Source: Campylorhamphus procurvoides (Eukaryota > Chordata > Aves > Passeriformes > Dendrocolaptidae). From it: a DNA stretch of 64,000 nucleotides. Position 1 is the first letter of the stretch; each line of letters starts with the position of its first letter. Where the stretch lies: positions 1,388,657-1,452,656 of the forward strand of contig WBMV01000073.1 in assembly GCA_013396655.1 (NCBI GenBank), read 5' to 3'. A program made the translations under genes and the position numbers. A model generated the notes under the pieces. It made no database searches. It was given only the letters and a program-made list of their open reading frames with translations, and was not told the DNA's origin. Positions 63,453 through 64,000 of this stretch are shown piece by piece.

Positions 63453-64000
63453 CTGGAAAAGATCTCTGTGTGAGGACCAGCATGGGCAGCAGTGACCTCT
63501 CCCCACCTGATCCAATCTGTCCTGGTGTTGCACAGCAAAGCCCTTCCACTCCCCAGAACTCCTCATGGAGCCATCAGTTGTCTCCACGCAGTCAAATCAC
63601 ACAGGGATGATATTTTACAATGTACACTAAACCCTTGGTGAATTAACCAGGAGGGGCAGCGGTGGAGAGCATCCATCCCAGACCCTCAGTTTGGAGGTCC
63701 CAGTTCAGCTGTGCAGTGCCAGGAACACCAGCAACCCCACTCAGAGTCTGGGCTTCCACTCACAACTCATTTCCCATTTGTCAGGGGGGTTTGTTTGTTG
63801 ATGTTTGGTTTTGCTTTGGGTTTTTTCCCTTGTTTGTTTTTTCAGTAGAAGCAACTTGAAGCAAGCTGGAACACTGCAAATATTATCATGGCTGCATCAG
63901 CTGTTTGTCAAATATCAGCTGCTCCAATATGGAAATGAGAAACTAAGATAAAAAGAGGAAATAACCCAGATCTAGCCCTGAAATTCTGCATGGCTGCTTG
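63453..64000. other. end of window, intron 1 of gene E
   Basis: No signal-peptide exon or TATA box for gene E was found before the window ends, so its promoter must lie to the right. Confidence 0.5.

Overview
The window is vertebrate nuclear DNA with compact introns and GT-AG splicing, and it is almost certainly avian. Five partial CR1 LINE copies are present, the repeat typical of bird genomes, and one gene looks like the bird egg-white protein gene TENP (ovoglobulin G2). The locus is the CDK5RAP1 end of the BPI-fold (PLUNC/BPIF) cluster. I assembled the gene models by hand from splice sites, exon phase and family resemblance; no database search was run.

Layout. (1) 137-5534 (+): the last 12 coding exons of CDK5RAP1, the mitochondrial tRNA methylthiotransferase, with its 5' part outside the window. 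(2) 5.7-14.7 kb: about 9 kb with no gene that I can support. (3) 14687-20323 (-): gene A, an intact 459-codon secreted protein with a Gly/Leu-repeat exon and a single BPI domain, built like a short PLUNC (BPIFA). (4) 22900-26449 (-): a BPIFB4 pseudogene with a 4-bp coding deletion and no C-terminal half. (5) 27609-35145 (-): gene C, an intact 626-codon BPIFB3-like protein with a second, independent-looking Gly/Leu-repeat exon. (6) 39846-41685 (-): a BPIFB6-like pseudogene with in-frame stops and a destroyed donor site. (7) 44618-50172 (+): gene D, an intact 450-codon TENP-like gene, the only BPIF gene here on the plus strand. (8) 51.56-51.62 kb: a possible exon relic. (9) 53833-63452 (-): gene E, a further two-domain BPIFB gene whose first exon lies beyond the window.

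Reading from right to left, the order (gene E, TENP-like, BPIFB6-like relic, BPIFB3-like, BPIFB4 relic, short PLUNC-like, CDK5RAP1) follows the mammalian order BPIFB2-BPIFB6-BPIFB3-BPIFB4-BPIFA/BPIFB1-CDK5RAP1. The BPIF genes share an exon grammar (about 105, 120-156, 64, 61, 80-92 bp and so on, in constant phase). Genes A, C and D and the BPIFB4 relic also share a promoter plan: a TATA box followed (clearly in A, C and D) by a short non-coding first exon spliced just upstream of the signal-peptide ATG. The main story is avian remodelling of this innate-immune / egg-white gene family: repeat-exon expansion in two genes, loss of two others, reduction of one to a single domain, and one inverted gene.
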